A DNA stretch of 64,000 nt. It comes from Cotesia glomerata (Eukaryota > Arthropoda > Insecta > Hymenoptera > Braconidae). The notes below the pieces were generated by a model. The model saw only the letters and a list, made by a program, of their open reading frames with translations. It was not told the origin of the DNA and made no database searches. The position numbers and the translations under genes are program-made. Shown in pieces: positions 38,577 to 50,357 of this stretch; position 1 is the stretch's first letter, and every line of letters starts with the position of its first letter. The stretch lies in assembly GCF_020080835.1 (NCBI RefSeq), contig NC_058162.1, positions 6,277,323 through 6,341,322 of the forward strand, written 5' to 3'.

Positions 38577-41500
38577 TTAATTTTCTTTTTGAAGATAATT
38601 ATTTTTCTTAGAATATTATTATTGGTTTAAAATTTTTTCTTTTAAATTAAGTCAAGTTTACTTTTTTTTAGTGTATTTTTATATCAACCAATTAAAAAGA
38701 CTCTTTAGAAAAAATCGTTAAAAATCGCTTTCATCCGGTCTTCTAAGTACTGACTCTTTAAAAAAAAATATAATTAATTTTCAGATAAACTTAATAAAAT
38801 TTAATGATCTAATAAAATAGTTAGGTATCGGATTTTCCACTCCCAGAGAAAAACTCGAGGATTAATAATATTTACCAACAATGAAATAAAATAAAATGAA
38901 AGAAAATACAATTGATGATTTACCGGTTGATCTTTTCTATCGTGACTTTATCACGCTCTCAGGAGAATAATAATAAATGATTTGTCAATTTGAGATGATA
39001 AATATACGTGGTGTATATAAATTACATCGGTGGTTAAAATTCCAGCCATACACGAATAGCACTTGCGCAGTAATTTATCCGCAAGGTATATTTATCGTTA
39101 AAAATTGACCGGAATTCATTATCCGGTAAGAACTTGATAAAGCCTCAATAAAATAAATGAAACCTCGTAAATTAAGGGTGGTTATGTTTGTAGGACTTTT
39201 ATTGCTACCGGAATCTTTGATCCTCCTGCTAAAGTAAAACTTTCCCACTTATTCCGGGTATATATTTAATATTTATTTTATTTATTTATTTATCCAAAAA
39301 ACATCATCATCAAATAAAATTTTTAATGATCATTAAGTGTTTGCGAATTTGTCATATACAAAATTAAAAAGTTTAAATACATAATCCGAGAGAGTTATTT
39401 GAGTACTTTGGTGTACAATGATCATCAAGTGTAGATAAAGTTAACTTTGAAGCGATATATTTTAAGTTTTCAATGCCGGCGGTATCCCAATTATCCGTTT
39501 TCCAATAGTAATAAACTTTCCTCAATTTGGATGTTATAATTGATGGCTTCGGCTTCACTATCAACCTACACTGCTATGCGGTACTCTCAAAAATTCATTT
39601 ATCCTTTATAAAACGATTACATCAGGGACGAACAATTAAATCAATTTCACTCAACGCCGTTTTTGTCCACCTTTTTTAGCTACTGCTCGACAAACATTTT
39701 ATTTTTCCTCTAATCAATAACCGATACCATTTAATAACATTCGTTTATAATTTTTGAAGAGGTAATTTTTTATAGTTATCAATATCGTTTTATTTTGTAT
39801 TGATCGTTGCATTTCACGCAATTGATATCAATATTTAAGATAATTTATTGTCAACCATATGAACATCTCTTTATCGCCAAAAGCTTTTGGAGCAAATTAA
39901 TTTCGATAATATTTTAATTGTACTGTTGCTCACTACGAAAATTATAACTGAAAATTTAATAATTTAATCTACATGAATATTAATTTATTACTGATTCTTC
40001 AATCAAAATTGCAATTAAAAATTTTGCTCTTCGTTCATAAAATAATTAAATAATATCAGTCATAAATTAAAAAAATAAATTGTCACAGAAATAATTTAAA
40101 TTGGAAATGTCGATTGAATTTTATAAAGTCTTTTTAAAAAATTTAGTTGATGAAATAATTTGTTTTTATTAATTTAATACTTGAAGATATTTTGATTTTG
40201 AAGAATTAAGTTATAATTTATAATTTTAAGGGAAATTTAAACAATAAGGTCTTTCGAGATTTGGTAATTATACTATTTGAACAGAGTAAAAGCCAAAATA
40301 AAATATTTATGTGTAATTAGAGGGCTTAGAAATTATCTGCGTTAAATTACAACCCGAACCCATAAACGATACAAATTTCCATTTTCGACACTATGGAGTT
40401 GAAAGTAGGTTTCGGTGAGAATATAAATTATAGTCTGGTTTCAACCCTTTCGCTACAATAATTTATTTGATAAGCCTAATCGCAATTTACTTTATTATTA
40501 TTATTATTATTATTATTTAGCAATAATTAAAAATAGATATTTTTATTGAATCAAGCTAAAGAAAACCAATTAAAATCAGTTTTATTTCAATTAAGTACCT
40601 GTCAAAATTTTTATTTACTTTAATAAAAAAAAATTGATTAAATCAATACTTGTTTTTTTTTTTATAAAAAAATTGAATTGATTTTATCAGAAAAAAAAAA
40701 CCAGATAAAGTAATAAAAAAAAACTATATTTTTACAACAGACAAAAAAATTTTCAATTAGTATAATTAATTTTTCTCTTATTGACATGAATATAGTTTGA
40801 AGGAAAATTACATTTAGCGTCTCAATTGCTGAATCTGCTTTCATAATAAAGTTTGTAATGAATAGAAGACTCGAGTTACACTGTTGAAGAGTATTTTACA
40901 ACCTTTTAAATAAATTCCTTTGACTTGAATGACGTCTATGTAGAATCTTAATTTCCCAGCGCACTTTGAAAAGCTAAAAAAATCTTAAATGAAGGAATTT
41001 AATCAAAAACTGCTAGACATAATCAATTGCCGTTATTAATTATTAATTATTAAATGTCATTTAAATTGTCAGTAATTCTGAAAAATAATAAATTATGTAT
41101 TATTAACTTCGTCATAATTAATTTTACAATTTATCATGCAATGTATGATATTAATATGAGATGCATAAATCCTTGGACATTATTAGTATTGTTCCCTTGA
41201 TTGATAAATTATTAAATACCTAAATTAAAAATAATAAAATAAAAAGATTGATTAACAATTTTCATTGAGAATAATGTTTAAAATAAATAAACGAAATTGA
41301 CTCCTGTTTAACATGAAGGTGACAAATAATTGACATATCTATATCTGTCAACGTTGACATATTGACACAATACGTGCGATTTATTATACTGTATAGCCGG
41401 TTTAATGAGAGTGCCGTTTCAAGGAGGCTAATTCAACACATACATACTATATTCCCATATAATATCATACAATACTTCTACCATTAAATCTAATGATATT

Positions 41501-42247
41501 CCTTACTCAACAGCCATTACTATTTGTAACCTGTCACTTCCATTTACATTTTATTTTTAACATTTGTATTTCGTGTTTTAAAATAACCCCTAACAGCAAT
41601 TAATAAAACGCTACGACTAAAATCCGATGAAACTCCAATCCACGAATAATTCACTTTCAAAAAGTTTAAATAAAAAAAATTCGCTGCTCATTTTTTTACC
41701 ATTAAAATAAAGTTTTAATTGCTTTGAAAAAATTTACGTATAATTTATTAGAACATCTGTTAATTGTTTTTTTTACTCAATACTTTTGATTGATGTTAAA
41801 AAAATGTTTTATTGCACTCAGAGGTTTTAAACCCACGTACAAGAAAAAATATAGATTTTATTTAGCAATGAATTGGTTACATTAGTTTACATTGATTGAA
41901 ATCACAGGTTGAGCTTTTAAAATACGTAATATCTTGAACCAGACCTTTTTTTTATATTTTTGTCAAGTCAAAATTAGAAATATGAATTGCGTAAAATAAG
42001 ACATCCTTGGAGGAATTCAAATAAATTTTTGAGATTAGGTTTCTGTCTGGTGCAGAGGATACCGTGATCAATAATTAATAATATAATTATTACTATTTTA
42101 ATTTCAAAAATTTGTGTTTTCAATTTTTTATAAGCTATATAATTCAACTTTTCATTAAATTTTTCAGTTTAATAAAATTAATTCTGATTCATTGACCTGA
42201 AAAGACCTAAAATGATGAATTCTTTAAATTTGTTATTTTTTTTCGAG
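38577..42247. other. AT-rich intergenic DNA
   Basis: No gene supported. An ATT microsatellite lies at 40495-40518. Short open frames at 39373-39564 and 40662-40844 have no recognisable content. Confidence 0.5.
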
Positions 42248-42420
42248 TGATCCATTATGCCCCACGTATCACAGACTGGCCCGAAATATCATAAAAACAT
42301 CATAAAGGTCATAACTTGACGAAAAATGGAAAAAAAAATTTTTACCTAATTTATGAGAGAGGCCGTTATGCCAGGGACTGTCGTGTACCACTCTCCCCTG
42401 TATGACTCAATTTTTTGTAA
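42248..42420 (+). repeat. Dispersed repeat with TCCATTATGCCCCAC
   Basis: TTCGAGTGATCCATTATGCC, ATATCATAAAAACAT and GGTC-TAACTTGA recur in the same order at 44330-44485, where CCGTCGTGCCCCAGG is better preserved. Probably remnants of one element family. A third element end was not found. Confidence 0.6.
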
Positions 42421-42512
42421 AATTTTTCAGTTCAATAAAATTTTTTTTGATTCATTTTACCACAAATTTATCACAATTTAAAAAAAAAAAAATTTTTTTT
42501 CGTTACAATTTT

Positions 42513-42594
42513 TTTTTGAAATATCAACCGTGAAAGTTGGATTTTCAAATAACACACAGAGGGCGCAAAGAATACAATTTCTGACACTCTATAG
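42513..42594 (+). repeat. 78-bp dispersed repeat, copy 1
   Basis: ATATCAACCGTGAAAGTTGG, CAGAGGGCGCAAAGAATAC and ATTTCTGACA-TCTATAG are shared with 58430-58507. Nature unknown. The SINE at 42603 is inserted directly after it. Confidence 0.6.
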
Positions 42595-42602
42595 TTTAGT
42601 TA

Positions 42603-43104
42603 TTATTATTATGAGTTTTTAATTGTATACCGATTTATGGTTTTTACAAGGCTAATTGTATCAGCATCTTCGCATGTAGTCTCTTTTTTCAACTCTTTAT
42701 TATCAATATATGCTCCGCTCTATATTATCAACACAATCTTTCAACTCTTTTATTATCAACATATTCTCCACTCTTTTTATAATCAACAACATGTTCTCCA
42801 CTTTTTATAATCAACATATAATTTCGCACATAACTTTATTCTCAATGCGGCTGTGGACCGACTTGTGCTTTCTGTACTGTATTCACCCTATTCCTCACCC
42901 CTTTCTATCGGTGTTGGAATAGTGGCGATGGGGAAACCACAGAGAAAACCCATACCAGTACAGTTTGGCTACCGGAGCGACCCCCGACGGTTGGTGTTGG
43001 AACTATTCGAACAACCGTCGGGGCTCGAACCCTCGCCTCACGACATGATGCACGAACGAACTAACGGGATAATGACTTAGTCCGCTCGGCCATCATACCG
43101 CTTT
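42603..43104 (-). mobile_element. tRNA-headed SINE (family 2) with 13-bp target duplication
   Basis: Flanked by TATAGTTTAGTTA (42590-42602, 43105-43117). On the minus strand it starts near 43101 with GATGGCCGAGCGGACTAAG, the A-box region of a Leu/Ser-type tRNA with a long variable arm, then B box GGTTCGAGCCCC near 43025. A hairpin of CCGACGGTTG-type sequence follows, then the conserved domain 42953-42847 shared with the SINE at 20897. About five irregular units of GTTGATTATAAAAAGTGGAG type come next, then TAGCCTTGTAAAAACC and an AAT tail. About 500 bp. It gives chance open frames at 42710-43080. Confidence 0.83.
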
Positions 43105-43470
43105 TATAGTTTAGTTAATTTACCTCGTACTAGTATCGAAAAGTAACTTCTCTCTCTCTATCTGTCTCTACATTTCTGCACGGCTGCTAAAATACGGTAT
43201 AGATGAGTCGAATTATTTTTTAAGAGCGGTTTATAGTTGATTTTCAAACGTGTTTTTCTCATGTATGTGATAAAATTTCGAAAAAAAACGCTTTTCTCTT
43301 CGATAGATAATTAAATTATCCATCGAAGAGCGAAGCGCTTTTTTGGAAAATTTTCATTTATTTATGCATAAAATGCGTTTTAAGATTCCATTTGTTGTAC
43401 AAGTATGACAGAGATACTTTCGTTTGTCCAATAGAGGGCGAGAGAGAGAAAAAATGTAAACCCTTCTTAA

Positions 43471-43536
43471 CAAGAGAAGATTAGCATGGCCCCTGCGCAA
43501 GGATGACACGCAAAATCATGAAGCGTTCCACATTCA
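43471..43536 (+). pseudogene. U6 snRNA copy, 5'-truncated
   Basis: GAGAAGATTAGCATGGCCCC, TGCGCAAGGATGACACGCAA and GAAGCGTTCCACATT follow each other as in spliceosomal U6 from the ACAGAGA region to the 3' end. The 5' stem-loop and the first roughly 40 nt are absent, ACAGAGA reads ACAAGAGA, and no U6-type upstream promoter was seen. It is a pseudogene. The last 18 bases are duplicated at 43833-43850 by the next insertion. Confidence 0.85.
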
Positions 43537-43832
43537 CGTAACAGGATATTGGTAGGAAAGGATTGAGAAAGGAATGTGGAGAGGATCATCTTAATGTGAG
43601 TTTATAGAATATGCGAGAAAAAATTATTAGATAGCTCGGACTGGGATTCGAACCCAGAACCTTCCGAAGACATGTCGGCTACTCTACCATTTGAGCTATC
43701 CGGTCTATACTAAATTTCCTTTCGCTTATTCTATATACATTAAGCCACACCGTCCATCTTACAGCAAGCATTTTTACAAATATAAATAATGCTGTGAAGC
43801 GGGAAAGAATAGGAGTTACGGTAATTATTACG
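43537..43832 (-). mobile_element. tRNA-derived SINE inserted at the 3' end of the U6 copy
   Basis: Flanked by TGAAGCGTTCCACATTCA (43519-43536, 43833-43850). The minus-strand tRNA-like part at 43705-43632 has ACCGGATAGCTCAAATGGTA (A box region), an anticodon-like arm and GGTTCGAATCC (B box) with a good T stem. The acceptor stem pairs only in part and the anticodon loop lacks the usual T33, so it is not a functional tRNA. TAAGATGGACGGTG upstream of the head is shared with the SINE at 54620. Confidence 0.75.
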
Positions 43833-44254
43833 TGAAGCGTTCCACATTCATCGACAAACGTCCGCTGGGTGGAGTAAAAGTCGCAAAAAAAAATTAGCGA
43901 CAGTTGAATCTTGTAAACGACTTCAATATATACGTAGATTTAATCCGTCGCTATTTAATCTCGTGTGACAGGTTTTGTGTTTAAATTATAAAGTTATTAA
44001 TAAAAATGAGTGAACTATTAACAAAAACATTAACTCCACCTAATTTAACTATTATGGAAATTACTTTAAATAAAATAAACAATGATAAAACATTTTTCAC
44101 GGTTCTTTCAAATCCAACTTTCACAATTGATATTACAAAGAATTATGTTCGATATTTTATGCTCAAAGGTAGGAATCCTGACAAACTTGAAGTGAAGGCA
44201 TGCGTTTGAGACTATGATACATTCTCATCAAGAACTCGTACTATATCCGGACTC

Positions 44255-44325
44255 GCTACGCTCGTGACGTCACTTCAAGCCGTCAAAATCCCTGCCTTTG
44301 CGCATTCGTATCGAAAATAACTATT
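44255..44325 (+). repeat. Dispersed repeat containing TGACGTCA, copy 1
   Basis: GTGACGTCACTTCAAGCCGT, CAAAATCCCTGCCTTTGCGC and GTATCGAAAATAACTATTT recur at 59744-59806. The first has the 8-bp palindrome of a CREB-type site, though function is unproven. Confidence 0.65.
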
Positions 44326-44329
44326 TCGA

Positions 44330-44485
44330 GTGGTCCATTATGCCCCACATATCACATATTGGCCCAAAATATCATAAAAACATTACAGAGGTCGTAACTT
44401 GAGGGAAATTAAAAAAAAAATTTTTCCCTAATTTTTTAGGGGGGCCGTCGTGCCCCAGGGGGGCCTTCGTGCCCCAGGTTCCCTT
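44330..44485 (+). repeat. Dispersed repeat with TCCATTATGCCCCAC, second copy
   Basis: Parallels 42248-42420 and adds two G-rich units, GGGGGGCCGTCGTGCCCCAG and GGGGGGCCTTCGTGCCCCAG. Confidence 0.6.
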
Positions 44486-44785
44486 ATATGTCAAATAAAA
44501 TTACATTAAAATTTTTTTATGAAATCTGCTGTTGTATTGATATTTTTTTCTTCGAAATTAATGAAATTTTAAAACTTTTAATTGATTAAGCGCCTTTCAA
44601 CTTATTATATTTATCGAAGTATGAAATCTACTTCCATTTTGGCTACCGAATGGCCTTTTTTTTACTTTTATTTTGAAGAAAATTTACTTGAATAATGATT
44701 AACATGAAAACTTTTTAATTAAATGTGACATTTGTCATTACATTACAGATATCCTTCATTTTTTTCAATTTCAACATTCTCTGTA

Positions 44786-44847
44786 AGGTAAAAGCCCCAA
44801 TATATGATCATGTACCAGTATATGATCATATATTGGGACTTTTACTT
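44786..44847. repeat. 62-bp foldback MITE, AGGTAAAAGCCCC family
   Basis: AGGTAAAAGCCCCAATATAT pairs with the inverted right half; TA flanks both sides. Nearly the whole unit is one hairpin around TGTACCA. Relatives lie at 52045 and 60981. Confidence 0.75.
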
Positions 44848-45279
44848 TATAGTGTTTTTAGAAAAAAAAATTTTTTAATTAATGATAGAGCTTTTTTTCT
44901 TCAGTTTCTAAGTGAACAAATGATACAAACAAAAAAAATTGAAAAATTCAATGAACTGCCAGTTTTTTTCATACTTATAAACGTTTATTTTAAAAAATCC
45001 GCGCTCTTTTAACTCAAGAAACGTCATTTTTATGTATAGCTTTTTGAATCAGCATAAAAACGCCATATCTCGGGACTCTTGGAAACATGATCAATATGTT
45101 CAAACAAAACATCGTATATTTAAAATGAAAAATTGAAAATAGCTGCTCAAAAGATAAAAATAGTAACGTAAAGACTAATTTAAAAAGTAAAAAATCAAAG
45201 AGACATCAAATGATATTTTTCAAAGAAAAATTCATTTGTAATCAAGCGAAAAACATAAATCTAAATAAAAATAGTAAAG

Positions 45280-45560
45280 TTGAAAGATAAAAATTAGCAT
45301 TTTCAGTGCATCGGCACTTGACGAGATGCTAGAAATTCCAAACTATCTGCCGGCAGCTATAGCAGCCGGGCTAGCGCGCCGTAGCTCGATACATCGTTTC
45401 AGCTTGGCTGTTAGTATTAGGTAAGTTAGTTCCAGGCAGCAACCGTCAGCTTAATATAAGCCTTACTGCGTAGTCCACTAGTGTGGCGTACTTAGGAGCA
45501 GGCAGAACTGCCAGCGATAAGCATTTGTGGCACTTGTACGCGTAAAATAAATTTAGGATG
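45280..45560 (+). other. Island of higher GC with a candidate splice donor
   Basis: Stands out from the AT-rich surroundings (for example GGCAGCTATAGCAGCCGGGC, CTAGCGCGCCGTAGC). GTTAGTATTAG followed by GTAAGTTAG near 45420 would make a good donor. It might be a promoter with a 5' untranslated exon of the dpr-type gene, or an unrecognised repeat. No ORF. Confidence 0.25.
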
Positions 45561-46429
45561 GTGACTAATGAATCAATCAGGTGAAATTTACATTTTAAGT
45601 TACTCTATGTTATGCACCTCCGCAAACTCAGACTTTGAATAATAATCAGTCATAAAGAAAAATCCATATCTTAACAAGAATAACATGCATAAATTTATTC
45701 TTCAAGTACTTTGTAGATGGTACTTTATATATCAAGGTATATAAATACATCATGTATATGATAACTTTACAAAATATTTATTAAATATTTTATTCAACAC
45801 ATTTTTGCATAATTTTTTTTTTTTTAGTACGATACTGACTAATAATACGATAATACGATACTGGATAATAAAATCTAGCTTATATAATAAATATTTCTGA
45901 TAAAATATGAAAAATATTTAATTTAATCAACAACTTTTTTCATGTTAAACATTGTTCAAATTCATTTTTTGCACGACTCACGATACGAAGCATCAGAGAG
46001 TGTTTTACGATCGAAAAATTTGATTTGCCTCGATTTCGCAACTATTTAATTAATTGGTAATCCACGTAGTCTAATTAATTTGCGCATCATTCGATAGATA
46101 ATTTGTAAATATTAACAGAACATGGTAACTTTTATCATAAACTAAAATTAAATTAAAAATTTTACAAAGCTACGTAGAAGTACTTCACAATTAGAATTTA
46201 TTTCACTCTAATTCGATAATTTGACTTAATTTAATTGAATTAAATAGTTAAACATCTTTAGTATTTACGGTCAATTATTTCGAATTAACATAATTATTGT
46301 TCTCAGATACAAAACATACATTAAGTATAGTTTAATTCACCCATATTATCCAACAAAACCTACTATTTTTAATTTTATTTTTGTTTATAGTAAAAATAAT
46401 CATTTTTTTAGTTAGAGCTCAAAACTTTG

Positions 46430-46520
46430 GTATAAACAATTAACCAAGCGTTTTGAACTCGTACATTGCAGAAAGTTCTAGAGATGGTCTTCAGGGTTAA
46501 CTGTTTTCCAGATTTTCATG
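46430..46520 (+). repeat. Degenerate 3' end of an AACTTCCC-family element
   Basis: GAGATGGTCTTCAGGGTTAA followed by CTGTTTTCCAG matches the closing motif of the elements at 28432 and 56728 with several changes. Confidence 0.45.
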
Positions 46521-46795
46521 GTTACTAACACAAATAATTATTTCATCATCGAGTTATTATTTTGAAAATTATCAAAGTACATTTTCTTTTGAATATAATC
46601 AAAAAATTTGGTATTTACAATGAATAATAATTGTAAATTAACATAATTATTCATCTCAAATACAAAAATTTAGTAAGTATAGTGTAATAAATTTTTTATA
46701 ACCCTTTTTATTTTACTATGCTTAAAGTTATTATTTTTATTTCTGTTTAAAGTAGAAATGAACATTTTAAAGTTAATATCTTATAAAATATCCTG

Positions 46796-46800
46796 AAAAA

Positions 46801-46852
<52 letters not shown>
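46796..46852. repeat. (ATT)n microsatellite
   Basis: About 18 TTA units in a row. Confidence 0.95.
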
Positions 46853-46853
<1 letters not shown>

Positions 46854-46889
46854 CTATCATAATTAGCGAAAATATATCTCAATTAAATA

Positions 46890-47158
46890 GACAGAAAAAA
46901 AATTGTAGAGAAAATTCCAGTTGTCACGTTATAATCCAAGACTAGAATTTCAATGTCTTCACTCTCACAATTTTATATTTTAAAATTTACGATGTTAAAT
47001 CGTAAAAATTCGTACATTGACTCCTTTTATACAGATTTTTACGATGTAACGTCGTAAATTTTAAAATGTAAAATTATGAGAGTGAAGGTAATGAAGTCTG
47101 GTCCGGGATTATGATGTGACCATTCTAATTTTTTCTAAAAATTTTTTCCGTGTAGATC
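46890..47158. repeat. Inverted-repeat MITE
   Basis: Arms AGAAAAAAAATTGTAGA, TCACGTTATAATCC and TCTTCACTCTCA on the left have inverted partners on the right up to TTTTTTCCGTGTAG at 47155. The inner arms include ATTTTAAAATTTACGA-GTTA, making a near-complete hairpin. No coding. Confidence 0.72.
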
Positions 47159-47180
47159 TTATTACTTGTGGGTGCCGTAC

Positions 47181-47395
47181 ACTCTAAAATAAAAAAATTA
47201 AGTTGATTCAAGAAAAAAAATTTTAAATCAAGAATATTATTTTAAAGAGCTTGATCATATTAAATCTTGAACTAATAAATTTTTCTAGGTTTAAATACAT
47301 TTTATTTGATTCACGAATTTTTCTGCTCCTTCAAATTAATTTTCTCGACTCTAAATTTTTTTCTTGAATCAAGTTAATTTTTTTTTATCATTCTG
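47181..47395. repeat. CTTGATTCAAG-rich AT element
   Basis: Left AAAAAATTAAGTTGATTCAA and right TTGAATCAAGTTAATTTTTT are inverted. Same family as 38398. Confidence 0.5.
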
Positions 47396-50357
47396 GTTCC
47401 TTTAATCTTAATATCTTAAAAAAAAGGAAACAACCTCCAAACAGTTTGATATCTTAAACTTTCAATTCCAATTTAATTCGATATTTGTCAGCAAACTTTG
47501 TAAAAATTCCATCGCTCCGATACCCGCGAAGTCATAGATAATATTTATACCCTAGTATTAGAAGCGCTATATCATCAATTTGAGCTCATATTCTATTGTA
47601 ATGTATTGTATTGTATTCCACGGTAGAAGAACTCATATTGACGAGCTTTTTACCAGCAAAATCCGTAGCACACAACACAATTTATTTATTATATGTCAGC
47701 TTTTATATCAATTGTCTTGAACGTTGAGAGATTTCTATATTCTCTTGAAGAAAAAAACAAAAAATAAAGTTATCACTTATTTTAATGGGACAATAAATCT
47801 CAAAGTTATTTAATATTTTCCGAAGATAATAACGCATGTATATATATATATATATATCGGTAAAAATTATTTTCACTCAACATGCAATTCCTGAGCATAA
47901 AACATGTTAAGTAATAAAGAACACAAAACACGAACCGCCCGATACTACCCTCGTAAATACATTATTTTTTTGCTAGCTCGGTCTCGCTTCTTTACTTTTA
48001 TTCTCCATCATAATTATCGTCATCATAACAATTTTTATTATTGCTCCGTTTCATTACCACGGAATGTTATTGTCTTGACAATTCATGCTAAAAAATTTAT
48101 GATTCCGGAATATTTTCTCGGTGTAATTTATTGAATCGGTGCTAAAGTTTTAAAGTAAAGAAGAAAATGAAGATAATAATTAAAAAAAAAAATACAGAAC
48201 ATACGCTCGAGAATTGTTTAGTTTACAATTGCAATAAATTTCTTAGATTTACAAAAGATGAAATTCAGTACATAAAAATCCGTTGTCTTGTCGTTAAATT
48301 CCAGACATAAAAGCAGAAAGCAGAAAGCTGATAGATATCATGAAATAGACGTTTGCCTGCGTGTTAAATTTCGAGAGCATGCGCGCTTGATCCTTTCTCT
48401 CTTTTATCATCCCTCGTCCTCCTCACCCTTATCAGCCCTAGCTCTACCCTACATTCGTTTGATAAATCCCCCACTTCTTTGGGTGAGCCTTCACAAAGGA
48501 GGGGTTGAATCGGCTCATCGCAACTTGTGCTCCAGTCTCGCCCGAGCGCTCGAACTTGCAATTAACATTGGCAATTATCCAAGCCTCTTTATCTTCATCT
48601 CTCTCAATAATAACAGTGTTTAAGACTCAATATTTCACTCACCCAAAGATTAGTTTGCATCAATACGCTAAAGTAATCAAACTATTTATTATTTTATTTT
48701 TTATTTTACTGAGTGACTTTTTCAGTTCTAGAAATTTTTTTTAATTTAACTCTTCTAAAGTTTGACTGCTGGGATTTATTGAAATAAGTTTCAACGACAT
48801 ATGTGATTGGACAGTTGTTGTTTATGATTGAGTTACCAACAAATCCACTGATAAATTTTCGTTATATTGGACACAGTGTCTCCGGTATGAAGTGATTAAT
48901 TTACCAGTGAGCTTATGAATGTGGAATTTAACATATGGATTCATTAACTTAATGTTGTTATCGCTGAATAAGTCGTTAATTATGCAAATTTATTTATTAT
49001 TTTAATTTTATTATACTTTTATTTTTGTTTTTATATTATTTTATTTATTTATGCTTCGATGTGTACTTGAAAATTTGAATACTTTGGAGCAAAATTAAAT
49101 AAAATAATTGTTGAAAATTTTTATGAAATGTTTGAAAACTAAATTTTTAAAATAATTTTGAAATTAATTTTTAAAATTTCATAAGAATTAAATTATAATA
49201 AAAATTTTAACTTTGACGGATGAAAAAGTAATAAAAAATTTATAGCGATAAAATTTTTTAAATAATTTTTGAGTTCAAAATTTAGTAAAAATTTTATTCT
49301 AATAAAATTTCGACATTAAAGCATGGGAAAATAATTATTTAAAAAATTTATGGAGATAAAATTTTGAAAATAATTTTATGATTCAAAATTCAATAATTAA
49401 TTTATTACAATAAAATTTTTAAAGTAATTTTTTATTTAAAATTAATTAAAATAAAATTTGGATTTCAAACTGAGAGAAATAATAATTTATTATAATAAAA
49501 ATTTTCAAAAAAATTATATTGAAATTAAAATGAAAATTCTCATAAATTACAGAAAACTTGTGATTAAAAAAAAAACTTTCCTAAAAACTGATAAATTAAA
49601 AAACAAATTTTTTTTTATATTGCGGAAATAATAAAAACAAAAAAAAGGGTTTATGATAAAGTAGCCATTATCTAAACTTTAAAAGTAGTAAAAAACTAGT
49701 ATGGTCAGACAAGTTCGTGTTTGCCAGAAATAGCTCACAATTACAAACACACGTACAGTAACCGGAGGAATGTGTAAGTGTACAAGTACAGTAGATTATT
49801 AAAGTGCGTGGTGCAATAAAAAATGTCACTAACTGACGGGTCATTTAAGTTTAATCAGAGCTACTGATAACATGCGAGTTATAAGGCTTAATGGTTTTGA
49901 TGGTGAATGATAATTAGGGCTGTAAATAACGCAATGCTTAATGATAACAATTAACAGTTAAAAAGAGAAATGTTGAATGTTTATTCGAGTAAATGAGTTG
50001 TAACTTTGGAATTTAAAATAAGGGTGTAAAGGAGTTTGAGTGAAGGGTAATTAAAATTATAAACTGTCGCCCGAGTTTGATAGGTTGATTCAAGGTTTGC
50101 GAGATTCAGATTCAGATTTAGATTCCGTATTTCATTTCATTTTGTTAAAAATGAAGTTTATTCGAGAAATGAAGACGAGGTTGAGGGTGGTACTAAGCCG
50201 TCTCGAGGGTACGTCGATTTGAGGCCACAAAACGTCCCTGGAATTTAGAGGAAATATAAAAAACACTTCTGATAGAGGAGAGAAGAATAGCATTGAAAAG
50301 AGAAGAAAAGTGGGGGAAAAAGAACACATAGTCAAGAGGAATGCCAGCGAGAAAAAA
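47396..50357. other. Upstream region of the dpr-type gene
   Basis: Mostly AT-rich. A pyrimidine- and GC-richer block at 48370-48560 (CGAGAGCATGCGCGCTTGAT, CTCGCCCGAGCGCTCG) and purine-rich DNA at 50150-50340 before the start codon may hold the promoter and 5' untranslated region. The open frame 48288-48623 runs through the block but has no domain. Nothing certain. Confidence 0.35.

Noticed and set aside
42710..43080. Two overlapping open frames on the plus strand
   Set aside because: They lie antisense within a tRNA-headed SINE; the Pro/Arg-rich segments are the tRNA-like head and conserved domain.
43471..43536. Functional U6 snRNA gene
   Set aside because: The 5' third is absent, the ACAGAGA box is altered, and no upstream promoter elements were seen.
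43632..43705. tRNA-Thr-like gene on the minus strand
   Set aside because: The acceptor stem is only partly paired, the anticodon loop lacks T33, and target duplications show it is part of a retroposed element.
44006..44209. 67-codon open frame starting MSELLTKTLTPP
   Set aside because: It begins shortly after the U6/SINE unit and runs up to a dispersed repeat. No recognisable family, splice sites or conservation evidence.
45965..46025. Degenerate copy of the TGCACGCCTCATAG MITE end
   Set aside because: TTTTTTGCACGACTCACGAT resembles the terminus, but similarity is short and no right end was found.
48288..48744. Overlapping open frames in the GC-richer block before the dpr-type gene
   Set aside because: No domain; the block is better explained as regulatory or untranslated sequence.
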